Assembly: GCF_011039205.1 (NCBI RefSeq)
Contig: NZ_JAAKEL010000005.1
Span: 124,001-188,000 of the forward strand
Length of the DNA stretch: 64,000 nt
Source: Dysgonomonas sp. ZJ279
Lineage (GTDB): Bacteria; Bacteroidota; Bacteroidia; Bacteroidales; Dysgonomonadaceae
Reading direction: 5' to 3'
Shown here: piece by piece, positions 23,816-31,775 of the stretch
Numbering within the stretch: the first letter of the stretch is position 1
How the letters are laid out: every line of letters begins with the position of its first letter
The notes under the pieces: model-generated
Told to the model about the DNA's origin: nothing
Database searches by the model: none
Seen by the model: only the letters and a program-made list of their open reading frames with translations
Translations under genes and position numbers: made by a program

Positions 23816-24904
23816 TTATTTCGTTTTTGTTTTATGTCTTGATAAAATATCTAATACATCATCATTCAGATTTCCAAAAATGGAGATGCCCGATGCGCCA
23901 TTTTTTAGCGCGTATTCTACGCCCTGCTCTATTTCTTCGTTACTCTTAAAGTCGGGCATATACAATCCTGCATAGATAGGGAAGCGTCCATCCAGCCCTC
24001 TCATACCTTGTGCTACGGCATCGCCTATCCAAGGTACTTCTTCTTTATAGAAACCATGATAGATCATTGGGAAAACAGCATCTAGAGGCCAGTTAGTCCA
24101 GTCTTGGCGAACAATGCGTTTAGCAACATCAGGTGTAGGGAAAACGGCCGCTGTAAGGGGTTTATTATTTGCTTTGGCAACTTCCGAAATCTTGTTTACT
24201 ATATTGCTGACAGCATCGTAGCGGAATGTACGCCATGAAAGACTCTCTTGTGGATATTCCATGCTATCGAGATCTTGTTTGTATTTTTCTTTAAATTTCG
24301 ATTTACATAAGTCGCAATAACAGTAATCGTATTCGGGTAGTTCCTGTGTTTGCACTATATCATATACTTGCCATAAGTTTACAGCCAGCACTACATCGCA
24401 GAAGCGTACATAATCCATATGTATGCCGTCTACATAATCTTTAGCCAATGTGTTTTTTACATCGTTCACTAGGAACTCTGCCACTTCGGGTTGCGAAGGA
24501 CACATCCATTTGTAGTATCCTACATAAGGAGGTTTGTCGGCACACGATTCGCCTTTTCTATTGATGGCTGCCCATTCCGGATGATCTTTCAATGCATCGC
24601 CTCTATTCATGATCCACATCCAGCGATGAGCTTGCAATCCTTCTGCTTTGGCTGCACGATAATGACGTTCGCTGTCGGCTTCGAAGAATATACCGACAAC
24701 GCCTGCGTCGTGATATTTCTTATATCTGGCGGCAAGTTCTTCATCCGTATCGTTTTCGTTCGGATTAGTCCATACCCAGTGTTTATACACATTTTCATCG
24801 GCTGCTACGAGGCTTTTTGTCTCGGTCTGCTTTGTCGATGTATTACATCCTGTAGCCAGTAAAGTGATAGCTACAATTGCAAAAAGTTTAAATAGTTTTT
24901 TCAT
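23816..24904 (-). CDS. Putative glycoside hydrolase-like TIM-barrel lipoprotein (GHL)
   Basis: The 362-residue protein has a lipobox (LLATGC, Cys20). Visible barrel elements are YHDAGVVGIFFEA, AHRWMWIMNRGD, VDGIHMDYVRFCDV (a strand-end Asp pair typical of GHL families), TAAVFPTPDVAKRI and FPIYAGLYMPD. A Cys-rich YCYCDLCKSKFKEKY segment (about residue 190) occurs in several proteins of this kind. It lies six bases downstream of a CBM9-like gene, so the pair probably acts on the same glycan. No substrate can be named. Confidence 0.8.
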   Translation of the reverse strand: MKKLFKLFAIVAITLLATGCNTSTKQTETKSLVAADENVYKHWVWTNPNENDTDEELAARYKKYHDAGVVGIFFEADSERHYRAAKAEGLQAHRWMWIMNRGDALKDHPEWAAINRKGESCADKPPYVGYYKWMCPSQPEVAEFLVNDVKNTLAKDYVDGIHMDYVRFCDVVLAVNLWQVYDIVQTQELPEYDYCYCDLCKSKFKEKYKQDLDSMEYPQESLSWRTFRYDAVSNIVNKISEVAKANNKPLTAAVFPTPDVAKRIVRQDWTNWPLDAVFPMIYHGFYKEEVPWIGDAVAQGMRGLDGRFPIYAGLYMPDFKSNEEIEQGVEYALKNGASGISIFGNLNDDVLDILSRHKTKTK

Positions 24905-24910
24905 GGTTCT

Positions 24911-26011
24911 TTACTTTATAATTAGTCCTTCGTTGTTGATACTTATGACCTGAGATTTATTGTCGGTTATTGTTATCTTGAATCCCTTTGCGGTTGGCGA
25001 TAATGACAGTGTGTTTTTTGTTCCGTCCACATCTATTGCTGTCTCCTGCATACCTAGCTCTTTTAGGGTCTGTGCATATCGCTTGTTTTTAGCATGGAAA
25101 TCTTTTTGTTTGTAGTAGGCAAGCCACAGATATTGTCTTTGTTTTTCGGCATAAGGCATTTTGAATTGTGGAAGTGTATTTCCTACTTCTACTTTAGAAA
25201 ATTGCACATATCCCCATCGTTCGGGAAGGTGCATATTTATAACACCTTGTGGTGACCATACCCAATTGTGTTCGGGCAGATCTTTACCTTTAGCATCTTT
25301 TTTCTTAACGTATTTTCCGTTTACTATGTCAGTTTGCCACTGTACACGGGAGAAATTTAGGCGCCATATATCATTGTCTTTTGGTGCAGGTGCTGTATAT
25401 CCCATCATGCTTAAGGCTGTAAATGGAACTGCTATTTCTACTGTCCAGCCTTTATCTTCGTCGCTGGCATTGTTGAGCGTACCTTGTATGTTTACTGCAT
25501 GAAGCATGCCTGGTGTGTTCCATTCGTGATGAGCCGGTCCACCATTTCGGTAGGGTTTTGCCAGGAATAAATCGAATATAGTGTTCAATGCATTTATTTC
25601 TATTTCGAAATACTTATGTGTGGTGTTGCTCGGATCGATAAATATCTCAAAATCGTTATCATAAAAAACAATTTCATCATGCTTCGTCAAATTAGCCCAT
25701 ACATGCGGATCTTTTAGCTCGGCAGCAAAATAGATGTATTTGTCGTCCCAAAGCATTTTCATACGGGTTTCGTAATATGGCTTTGGTTTCAGATCGCCTT
25801 CTATATCTTCGAAATAGACTGTCCACGCTGCTTTTTTCCAAACATCATCGTTGATATTTCCATCAATTACGGGTGGGGTAGAGGTGAAGCCTGCTACATA
25901 ATTTAAAGGTGTGGTAAATAGGTTTTCGCGACCAGCAAAAGGTGATTGAGCTAAAACAATCGTTGTGGTTTGGCAAAGAACTATCGCAAGGATAGCTAAT
26001 TTTTGCTTCAT
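24911..26011 (-). CDS. CBM9-like secreted carbohydrate-binding protein
   Basis: The 366-residue protein has a signal peptide (KLAILAIVLCQTTTIVLAQ). The CBM9-like domain spans roughly residues 35-240: PPVIDGNINDDVWKKAAWTV, then MLWDDKYIYFAAELKDPHVW, then DNDFEIFIDPSNTTHKYFEI and WTVEIAVPF. The C-terminal region is probably a beta sandwich. The start at MKQKLAI gives a normal signal peptide; the longer ORF adds ten residues. It is the first gene of a two-gene operon with the GHL protein. Confidence 0.85.
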   Translation of the reverse strand: MKQKLAILAIVLCQTTTIVLAQSPFAGRENLFTTPLNYVAGFTSTPPVIDGNINDDVWKKAAWTVYFEDIEGDLKPKPYYETRMKMLWDDKYIYFAAELKDPHVWANLTKHDEIVFYDNDFEIFIDPSNTTHKYFEIEINALNTIFDLFLAKPYRNGGPAHHEWNTPGMLHAVNIQGTLNNASDEDKGWTVEIAVPFTALSMMGYTAPAPKDNDIWRLNFSRVQWQTDIVNGKYVKKKDAKGKDLPEHNWVWSPQGVINMHLPERWGYVQFSKVEVGNTLPQFKMPYAEKQRQYLWLAYYKQKDFHAKNKRYAQTLKELGMQETAIDVDGTKNTLSLSPTAKGFKITITDNKSQVISINNEGLIIK

Positions 26012-26218
26012 AAGATGTTTTTTTATGAACGTCTGCATCATCCGGTATCTCTAAAAGGTTAATAAATTGGAATTAGAACGCAAGTTATAGAAAAACACCG
26101 AGAGTCGTATTACAAAAAGTAAGAAATTAAAATAATTTACTAAGTGATTTTGGCTACTCTATGATATATTGTTCTGTTTTATGATGAAGAATATATAGTT
26201 CGATTTTTAGGTATAGAG

Positions 26219-26448
26219 TTCATCTTGACTTTTAAGCACAGAATAGCACAGAGTGCCACGACGTATTATAAATAAGGGAATTGTTATTAGTATATAAATT
26301 AATATGAGTTAGATATAAACATCATGTAATTATGAGTTATAAGTTAGTAGCTATTTTTCGCCTGTTTTGTCATCCCGAACTGAAAGGAGGGATCTTGATT
26401 AGCCCTTGTCAGTAGGATAATAGATCCCTCCTTTCAGTTCGGGATGAC
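26219..26448. repeat. Repeat cluster: perfect 27-base palindromic core with outer remnants
   Basis: The core at 26369-26448 has perfectly complementary 27-base arms (GTCATCCCGAACTGAAAGGA then GGGATCT) around a 26-base loop. Upstream lie GAGTTAGATATAAACATCAT (about 26305-26325), which recurs inverted at about 36225-36252, and GAGTTCATCTTGACTTTTAA followed by GCACAGAATAGCACAGAG (about 26218-26255). The cluster fills most of 26012-26525; no ORF is credible in it. Confidence 0.85.
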
Positions 26449-26525
26449 AAATTCGCATAATATTTTATTTCCCCTTATTATCGAAACAAGTTCATAAAAA
26501 GCATGCGTATGCATAAACCAAAAAA

Positions 26526-27218
26526 CTATGAATCTTTTTTCAATAACTCTCTCAATTGAGCAACTCCTTCCGAAGCTCCTTTATGTATAAAGTGAATGTC
26601 TCTTCTTGCTGTATTTACATTGTTGGGATCGATAAGATAGATCGGTGTGCCGGGTTTTACATAGTTTACTAATCCTGCTGCGGGATAAACATTGAGCGAT
26701 GTGCCTATTATAACAAGTACGTCGGCTTTTTCGACTTCCTCCGCTGCTTTTTCTATCATTGGTACAGCCTCTCCGAACCATACGATATGTGGACGGAGTT
26801 GCGACCCCTTTTCGCATTTGTCACCCATATTTATTTCGGGCTTATCGGTTGTCAGTTCATAAATAAGGTTGGGATTCTGTGTCGATCTCACTTTTTTAAG
26901 TTCGCCATGCAGATGTATCACATTGCTGCTGCCTGCCCGTTCGTGCAGATCATCTACATTTTGGGTGACAATAGTAATTTTATATTCCTTTTCCATTTCG
27001 GCTAGCCCGATATGTCCGCCATTGGGCTTTGCGTCGAATGCTGCTTTGCGTCGGGCATTGTAGAAGTCGAGTACAAGTTGAGGGTTTTTAGCAAAACCTT
27101 CGGGAGTTGCTACATCTTCTATATGGTGTTGTTCCCATAATCCACCTGAATCTCTGAATGTAGAAATTCCGCTCTCTGCACTCATGCCTGCTCCTGTGAG
27201 GATAACTATATTTTTCAT
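26526..27218 (-). CDS. Sirtuin-family NAD-dependent protein deacylase without zinc cysteines
   Basis: The 230-residue protein would remove acyl groups from lysines using NAD. The NAD site GAGMSAESGISTFRDSGG begins at residue 9, TQNVDDLHERAG at 85, and the catalytic HLHGE has His104. The zinc-binding region, which normally has two Cys pairs, reads KKVRSTQNPNLIYELTTDKP and keeps only Cys135. RPHIVWFGE is intact. Such zinc-less members exist, so it is likely functional but divergent in this module. The -7 box TATATTTG lies at 27245-27252 on the minus strand. Confidence 0.9.
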   Translation of the reverse strand: MKNIVILTGAGMSAESGISTFRDSGGLWEQHHIEDVATPEGFAKNPQLVLDFYNARRKAAFDAKPNGGHIGLAEMEKEYKITIVTQNVDDLHERAGSSNVIHLHGELKKVRSTQNPNLIYELTTDKPEINMGDKCEKGSQLRPHIVWFGEAVPMIEKAAEEVEKADVLVIIGTSLNVYPAAGLVNYVKPGTPIYLIDPNNVNTARRDIHFIHKGASEGVAQLRELLKKDS

Positions 27219-27244
27219 ACTATTTAAAATAGATAACTATAAAA

Positions 27245-27252
27245 CAAATATA
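27245..27252 (-). promoter_or_regulatory. -7 promoter box (TATATTTG)
   Basis: This TAnnTTTG match on the minus strand lies 26 bases before the sirtuin start. Confidence 0.55.
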
Positions 27253-27329
27253 GGATAAATGGCTTTGATATCCTTAATCGTTATTAAATTTAACACCTAC
27301 TAACCCAGTGAGAATGGCATTTGTTTATT

Positions 27330-27355
27330 CTATTGTTAAAATAGATTAACAATAG
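27330..27355. promoter_or_regulatory. Palindrome, possible operator
   Basis: A perfect ten-base inverted repeat (CTATTGTTAA / TTAACAATAG) with a six-base spacer lies in the divergent intergenic region, 123 bases before the outer-membrane-type gene. No T run follows. A regulator-binding site is possible. Confidence 0.4.
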
Positions 27356-27478
27356 CTTTGTTTAGAACTAAAATAGTGTTTTCTTTGCGGCCAATAATCA
27401 ATTCTACCTACACAATCCGTTTATTAAACCTGTCTCAGGTATTTTATTCGAGGGTAGTAAATAAACACCGAACCAACT

Positions 27479-28696
27479 ATGAAAGCTATACTTAGCATTA
27501 TTATTTTTTCTTTATTGTCAATGAGTACGAGCTTGTTAAATGCTCAAAGTAACTTTAAACAAGGATATATTATCACCAACGATAATGATAGTCTTATTGG
27601 GCTGATTGATTTCAGAACAGATAAAAGTAATTCCAATGTTTGCCGTTTCAAAGAATCGGAAAAGTCGAAGGTACAAACATTCTATCCAAGTGATATTGCT
27701 AAATACCGATTTGTAGACGAAGGAAAATATTATGTTTCGCGCGAAATAATAATTAAAGATGCTCCCCGTAAAGTGTTTCTCGAATATTTAGTTCAGGGAA
27801 TGATGAACCTTTATTATTACAAAGATTGGGATTGGACTTTAGAGTCTGACTCGGAGATGGAATATTATTTCTTCGAAAATCCCGATGGTGTAATGATGCC
27901 GGTTACGAAGAAACCTGATGAAATGGTTAATTACAAGAAAAAGGAAGATGGTCGGTATATTGGTATGCTCGGCTCTGTTTTTAAAGATTATCCGGCTATT
28001 ACGAGCCATTTGGATAAAACACGCTTTGATAGAGAATCAATGATTGGATTAGCTAAAGATTATCACACTATCACTTGTGCTCCCGGGCAAGAATGTATCG
28101 AGTTTGAAAACGATTATGCAAAACAATTTATGGAGGTTAAATTCTCTGTATATGGAGGATTTCAGTTGCTCGATTATGAATTTAGAGAAGATATTTTAAA
28201 GGGTTTTAGTTCAATGAGTTCAACTTATCCGGTAATAGGTGTGCAAATGAATGTTCTGAATCCGAGATGGTCAAAATCATTCAGTTTTCAGGTTGATGTT
28301 TCTTTGTCAGGTCTGAAAGGTGAGTCTAGAGGAGCTAGTGAAGTTTTCCGTAAAGAATATAAATTAGATGCTTTGATGATTGGTACAGAATTAGGACTAA
28401 AATATACATATCCGTCGGGTAAATTCCGTCCAACTTTAGAAGCAGGATTGGGGTATAAAGGACTTTTTAGTTCATCGACTAAATTTAGTAAAGGGTATGC
28501 CGATGAAAATGGTGAAGATTATGAATTATACAGCTCTTATAAATTACCTTCTTCTTTCATTGGGTATTACTGTGGCGTAGGAGCAGACTATTTAGTAGGC
28601 AGTGAGCATTCTGTATTCTTTCGTGTTACGTACAACAGCTATAGAAATGTAGATAAAATGAATTTATTTCAGTTTAAGTTCGGATATACTTTTTAA
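27479..28696 (+). CDS. Probable outer-membrane beta-barrel protein
   Basis: The 405-residue protein has a signal peptide (IIIFSLLSMSTSLLNAQ). Residues about 25-110 form a compact domain common in Bacteroidota proteins of unknown function (GYIITNDNDSLIGLIDFRTD, then FYPSDIAKYRFVDEGKYYVS). The C-terminal half alternates hydrophobic and polar residues with Gly/Tyr and ends in FQFKFGYTF, the terminal aromatic typical of beta barrels. No function can be assigned. It stands alone with a clear terminator. Confidence 0.72.
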   Translation: MKAILSIIIFSLLSMSTSLLNAQSNFKQGYIITNDNDSLIGLIDFRTDKSNSNVCRFKESEKSKVQTFYPSDIAKYRFVDEGKYYVSREIIIKDAPRKVFLEYLVQGMMNLYYYKDWDWTLESDSEMEYYFFENPDGVMMPVTKKPDEMVNYKKKEDGRYIGMLGSVFKDYPAITSHLDKTRFDRESMIGLAKDYHTITCAPGQECIEFENDYAKQFMEVKFSVYGGFQLLDYEFREDILKGFSSMSSTYPVIGVQMNVLNPRWSKSFSFQVDVSLSGLKGESRGASEVFRKEYKLDALMIGTELGLKYTYPSGKFRPTLEAGLGYKGLFSSSTKFSKGYADENGEDYELYSSYKLPSSFIGYYCGVGADYLVGSEHSVFFRVTYNSYRNVDKMNLFQFKFGYTF

Positions 28697-28729
28697 AAGA
28701 CGATATTTCAAATATCATATTCTCTAAAA

Positions 28730-28762
28730 TGAAATGCAAATAACCACTTATTTGCATTTTTT
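28730..28762 (+). terminator. Terminator of the beta-barrel gene
   Basis: A perfect 12-pair stem (28732-28743 with 28748-28759) with a CCAC loop is followed by T residues. Confidence 0.85.
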
Positions 28763-28837
28763 TTATTCTAAACTTATTCTTATTCACAATATAGCTTTTT
28801 TCACCTGTAATTTTGATTGTAATAACGTGAAAAGCAT

Positions 28838-28845
28838 TACTTTTG
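28838..28845 (+). promoter_or_regulatory. -7 promoter box (TACTTTTG) for the FKBP pair
   Basis: This TAnnTTTG match has a TTG 18 bases upstream and TTTG 22 bases upstream as -33 candidates. The 5' UTR would be about 85 bases. Confidence 0.6.
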
Positions 28846-28934
28846 TCCAAAATCAAAAAATATAAATCAGGTTTTAACGTTTTCTTAGAAGAATATTTAT
28901 AGAATCGGATAAAACAAGTTTAGAAAAATAAATT

Positions 28935-29519
28935 ATGGATAAAATTAGTTACGCTTTAGGATTGAGTATTGGTAATAATTTCTTAAGCTCGGGTATTAAA
29001 AAAGTAGACATAGAAGCATTCACAAAAGGAATGCAAGATGTGTTGAACGAGAATCAGCCCGATATGTCGTACGACGAGGCAAAAGAAGTTATAAATGAAT
29101 TTTTTGTTGAATTACAAGCTGGAAGAATGGATCTTAACCTAAAAGCAGGAAAAGAGTTTTTGACTATAAACAAAAACAGACCCGGAGTTGTTACTTTACC
29201 TAGTGGTCTGCAATACGAAATATTGAAAAAAGGAGAAGGTAAAACACCTGTTGCTACCGATCAGGTGAAATGCCATTACCATGGTACGCTTATCGATGGC
29301 ACTGTATTCGATAGCTCTGTACAACGTGGTACGCCTGCTACATTTGGTGTGAATCAAGTAATACCGGGATGGGTAGAAGCTCTTCAATTAATGCCTGTTG
29401 GGTCTAAATGGAAATTGTTTATCCCTTCAGAACTTGCTTATGGTGAAGCCGGTGCAGGTCAATCGATCGAGCCGAATTCGACATTGGTATTCGAAGTAGA
29501 AGTTTTAGATATCGTTTAA
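28935..29519 (+). CDS. FKBP-type peptidyl-prolyl isomerase, cytoplasmic form
   Basis: The 194-residue protein has an N-terminal dimerisation-type helical domain (about 1-85, DKISYALGLSIGNNF) and a C-terminal FKBP domain (about 90-194, KCHYHGTLIDGTVFDSSVQR, GWVEALQLMPVGSKWKLFIP, LAYGEAGAG). There is no signal peptide, so it should work in the cytosol. The next gene, 21 bases away, encodes a lipidated paralogue with nearly the same FKBP domain. Confidence 0.93.
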   Translation: MDKISYALGLSIGNNFLSSGIKKVDIEAFTKGMQDVLNENQPDMSYDEAKEVINEFFVELQAGRMDLNLKAGKEFLTINKNRPGVVTLPSGLQYEILKKGEGKTPVATDQVKCHYHGTLIDGTVFDSSVQRGTPATFGVNQVIPGWVEALQLMPVGSKWKLFIPSELAYGEAGAGQSIEPNSTLVFEVEVLDIV

Positions 29520-29540
29520 TATAATTATTAGAAAAAGAAA

Positions 29541-30533
29541 ATGAAAAAAATTCAAGTTGTTGCTCTTTGTGCTTTTACTGCATTCGGAGCATTCCTTACA
29601 TCTTGCAGTAGCGGAGTTTCTACAAACGTTTCGTTGAAAAATGAGACTGACTCTGTTTCTTATGCTTATGGAGCCAGCCTATACGATCAAGGTCTATCTG
29701 CTCATTTACAACAATTAGGTTTGGTAAGCGATACTGCAGGTATGAGAGCTTACTATCAAAGCCAGATAGCTGCGGCAGCAGACGATGCAAAAAAAGCATC
29801 TCTTGAGAAAGAGTTTAAAACAAAATTAGATTCAATCGTTTCTTTGAATAACAAGAATTCAGCCGAATTCATCAAAGGAATACAAGAAGGTCTAAATTCT
29901 ACAGGTTCTAAAGAAGCTTACCTTGCAGGTTTGAATATCGGAGGTCAGATTTCAAAACAAATGTTCCCTTATTTTGTAGAGCAACTTTATGGTGCAGATG
30001 CTGAAGTTAAGCAAAAAATCAGCACAGATATGTTCCTATCGGGAATTGCTACTGCTATGCAAAAAAGTAAATTTGCTATTGACAATCCATCTGAACTGAT
30101 CGAAGGTAAAATGAAAGCTGCTCAAGAAAGAGCTTCAGCCGGACAAAGAGAAGAAGGCGATAAATTCTTAGCAGAAAATAAAACTAAAGAAGGTGTAGTA
30201 ACACTACCTGACGGATTACAATACAAAGTAATTAAAGAAGGTAACGGTCCTAAACCGGCTGCAACTGATGTAGTGAAAGTTCATTATCATGGAACACTTA
30301 TCGATGGAACAGTATTCGATAGCTCTGTACAACGTAACGAGCCTGCTACATTTGGCGTTAACCAAGTGATACCGGGATGGACAGAGGCTCTTCAATTGAT
30401 GCCAGTAGGATCTAAATGGATGGTATATGTACCTGCCGATTTAGCTTATGGTGCAGCAGACAGAGGTCCTATCAAACCATATTCAGCTTTGATATTCGAA
30501 GTAGAATTGTTAGGTATCGAATCAGCGAAATAA
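29541..30533 (+). CDS. FKBP-type peptidyl-prolyl isomerase lipoprotein (FkpA/Mip type)
   Basis: The 330-residue protein has a lipobox (FLTSC, Cys22) and would fold proteins in the periplasm or at the membrane. The longer N-terminal domain (about 30-215) is helical and charged, and the C-terminal FKBP domain repeats the motifs of the upstream gene (VHYHGTLIDGTVFDSSVQR, GWTEALQLMPVGSKWMVYVP). The two genes probably form one transcript and arose by duplication. Confidence 0.93.
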   Translation: MKKIQVVALCAFTAFGAFLTSCSSGVSTNVSLKNETDSVSYAYGASLYDQGLSAHLQQLGLVSDTAGMRAYYQSQIAAAADDAKKASLEKEFKTKLDSIVSLNNKNSAEFIKGIQEGLNSTGSKEAYLAGLNIGGQISKQMFPYFVEQLYGADAEVKQKISTDMFLSGIATAMQKSKFAIDNPSELIEGKMKAAQERASAGQREEGDKFLAENKTKEGVVTLPDGLQYKVIKEGNGPKPAATDVVKVHYHGTLIDGTVFDSSVQRNEPATFGVNQVIPGWTEALQLMPVGSKWMVYVPADLAYGAADRGPIKPYSALIFEVELLGIESAK

Positions 30534-30621
30534 ATAACATAAAGAAACTTACGGGCAATAGTATTTTGATATGACATATTTAATAATTAAAGCAGAATTA
30601 TGTTTTTTGTAAAATATATGT

Positions 30622-30629
30622 TACATTTG
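30622..30629 (+). promoter_or_regulatory. -7 promoter box (TACATTTG) for the Lrp gene
   Basis: This TAnnTTTG match lies 28 bases before the start codon. Confidence 0.6.
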
Positions 30630-30657
30630 AAGTATATAACCTGTAAAAACTAATCTC

Positions 30658-31122
30658 ATGCAAAAAATAGACAAGCTTGACAAAAAGATATTAGAGATAA
30701 TATCTCAAAATGCAAGAATTCCGTTTAAAGATGTCGCTCTAGAATGTGGAGTCTCTCGTGCTGCTATCCATCAACGTGTACAACGTATGATCGAGATGGA
30801 TGTAATTGTAGGCTCGGGGTATTTCATCAATCCTAAAGTATTAGGTTATAATACATGTACTTATATAGGAGTGAAACTTGAAAGAGGATCGATGTACAAA
30901 ACTGTTATTCCCGAACTGGACAAAATTCCGGAAATTGTAGAATCGCATTTTACAACCGGTCCTTATACTATCCTTATCAAGCTTTATGCTAAAGATAATG
31001 AGCATTTGATGGACTTGTTGAACAATAAGATACAAGATATACCGGGAGTGGTAGCTACTGAGACTATGATATCTTTGAGCCAAGGAGTGAAGCGTCAAAT
31101 ACCTATTACAAAGCCTGAGTAA
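30658..31122 (+). CDS. Lrp/AsnC-family transcriptional regulator
   Basis: The 154-residue protein has the AsnC-type HTH at residues 5-55 (LDKKILEIISQNARIPFKDV, then CGVSRAAIHQRVQRMIEMDV) and an RAM ligand-binding domain (about 65-145). It normally forms octamers and responds to amino acids. The target genes are not evident from the neighbourhood. Confidence 0.93.
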   Translation: MQKIDKLDKKILEIISQNARIPFKDVALECGVSRAAIHQRVQRMIEMDVIVGSGYFINPKVLGYNTCTYIGVKLERGSMYKTVIPELDKIPEIVESHFTTGPYTILIKLYAKDNEHLMDLLNNKIQDIPGVVATETMISLSQGVKRQIPITKPE

Positions 31123-31152
31123 AATCGGAAAAGAGATTTAAATCTTTAATTA

Positions 31153-31193
31153 TAAAAAAAGGATAATCGGCGTTCGGCTGATTATCCTTTTTT
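31153..31193 (+). terminator. Terminator of the Lrp gene
   Basis: GGATAATC (31161-31168) pairs with GATTATCC (31180-31187) and is flanked by A and T runs. Confidence 0.85.
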
Positions 31194-31225
31194 ATTTAGA
31201 GAATATAAGTTCAGCTTCCCTCTAT

Positions 31226-31303
31226 GTCATTCCGAAACGCAGTGAGGAATCTACTTTCAACAAAGGTAATGATGACAGATTCCTCACTGCGTTTCGGAAT
31301 GAC
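31226..31303. repeat. Dispersed palindromic element, perfect arms
   Basis: Perfectly complementary 27-base arms start GTCATTCCGAAACGCAGTGA. It is the CATTCC variant of the family and lies between two plus-strand genes, directly after a terminator. An ORF running over it on the minus strand is rejected. Confidence 0.9.
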
Positions 31304-31384
31304 AAGGAAGAATATTAGGATGATAGAAATAAGTGTTAAAGTCAAAATAAAATATAAATACACATTGAGAGAAGAAGAATAGAT

Positions 31385-31672
31385 ATGATAAAAGTTATTG
31401 CAGAAGATTTTATTAAGCCCGAATTCTTGGACGTAGTAAGACCATTGTATGAAGAACTTGTTGCCAAGACTAAACAAGAGAAAGACTGTATCGAATATAA
31501 TCTTTATGTGGATCAGGACGACAAGGGGCATTTTATATTTATCGAAGAATGGCCCGATCACGAAGCATTGGAAGCTCACTGTCAGACGGAGCATTTCAGA
31601 AGGCTTGTTCCCATGATTGATAAACATCAGTCACGAGAGGGTACGGTTTTGATAATGGATTCATTTATGTAA
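31385..31672 (+). CDS. ABM-domain putative quinol monooxygenase
   Basis: The 95-residue ferredoxin-like protein matches the antibiotic-biosynthesis-monooxygenase family (YgiN-like). It has IKVIAEDFIKPEFLD at the N-terminus, EKDCIEYNLYVDQDD in the middle and FIFIEEWPDHEALEAHCQTE. Members oxidise quinols or act as small stress proteins. It is monocistronic. Confidence 0.85.
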   Translation: MIKVIAEDFIKPEFLDVVRPLYEELVAKTKQEKDCIEYNLYVDQDDKGHFIFIEEWPDHEALEAHCQTEHFRRLVPMIDKHQSREGTVLIMDSFM

Positions 31673-31707
31673 GGTAAATATTAAAAATACATAGATGGAA
31701 AAAGTAT

Positions 31708-31750
31708 AAATAAAAGCGAGAGGTGGAATTTTCACCTCTCGCTTTTATCT
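31708..31750. terminator. Bidirectional terminator
   Basis: A perfect 16-pair stem (31710-31725 with 31733-31748) with a seven-base loop lies between convergent genes. Confidence 0.9.
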
Positions 31751-31775
31751 AATTCAATTTTCAGTAACTATCTGT

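Noticed and set aside
31211-31627. 138-residue minus-strand ORF
   Set aside because: It spans the palindromic element and the antisense of the ABM-domain gene.
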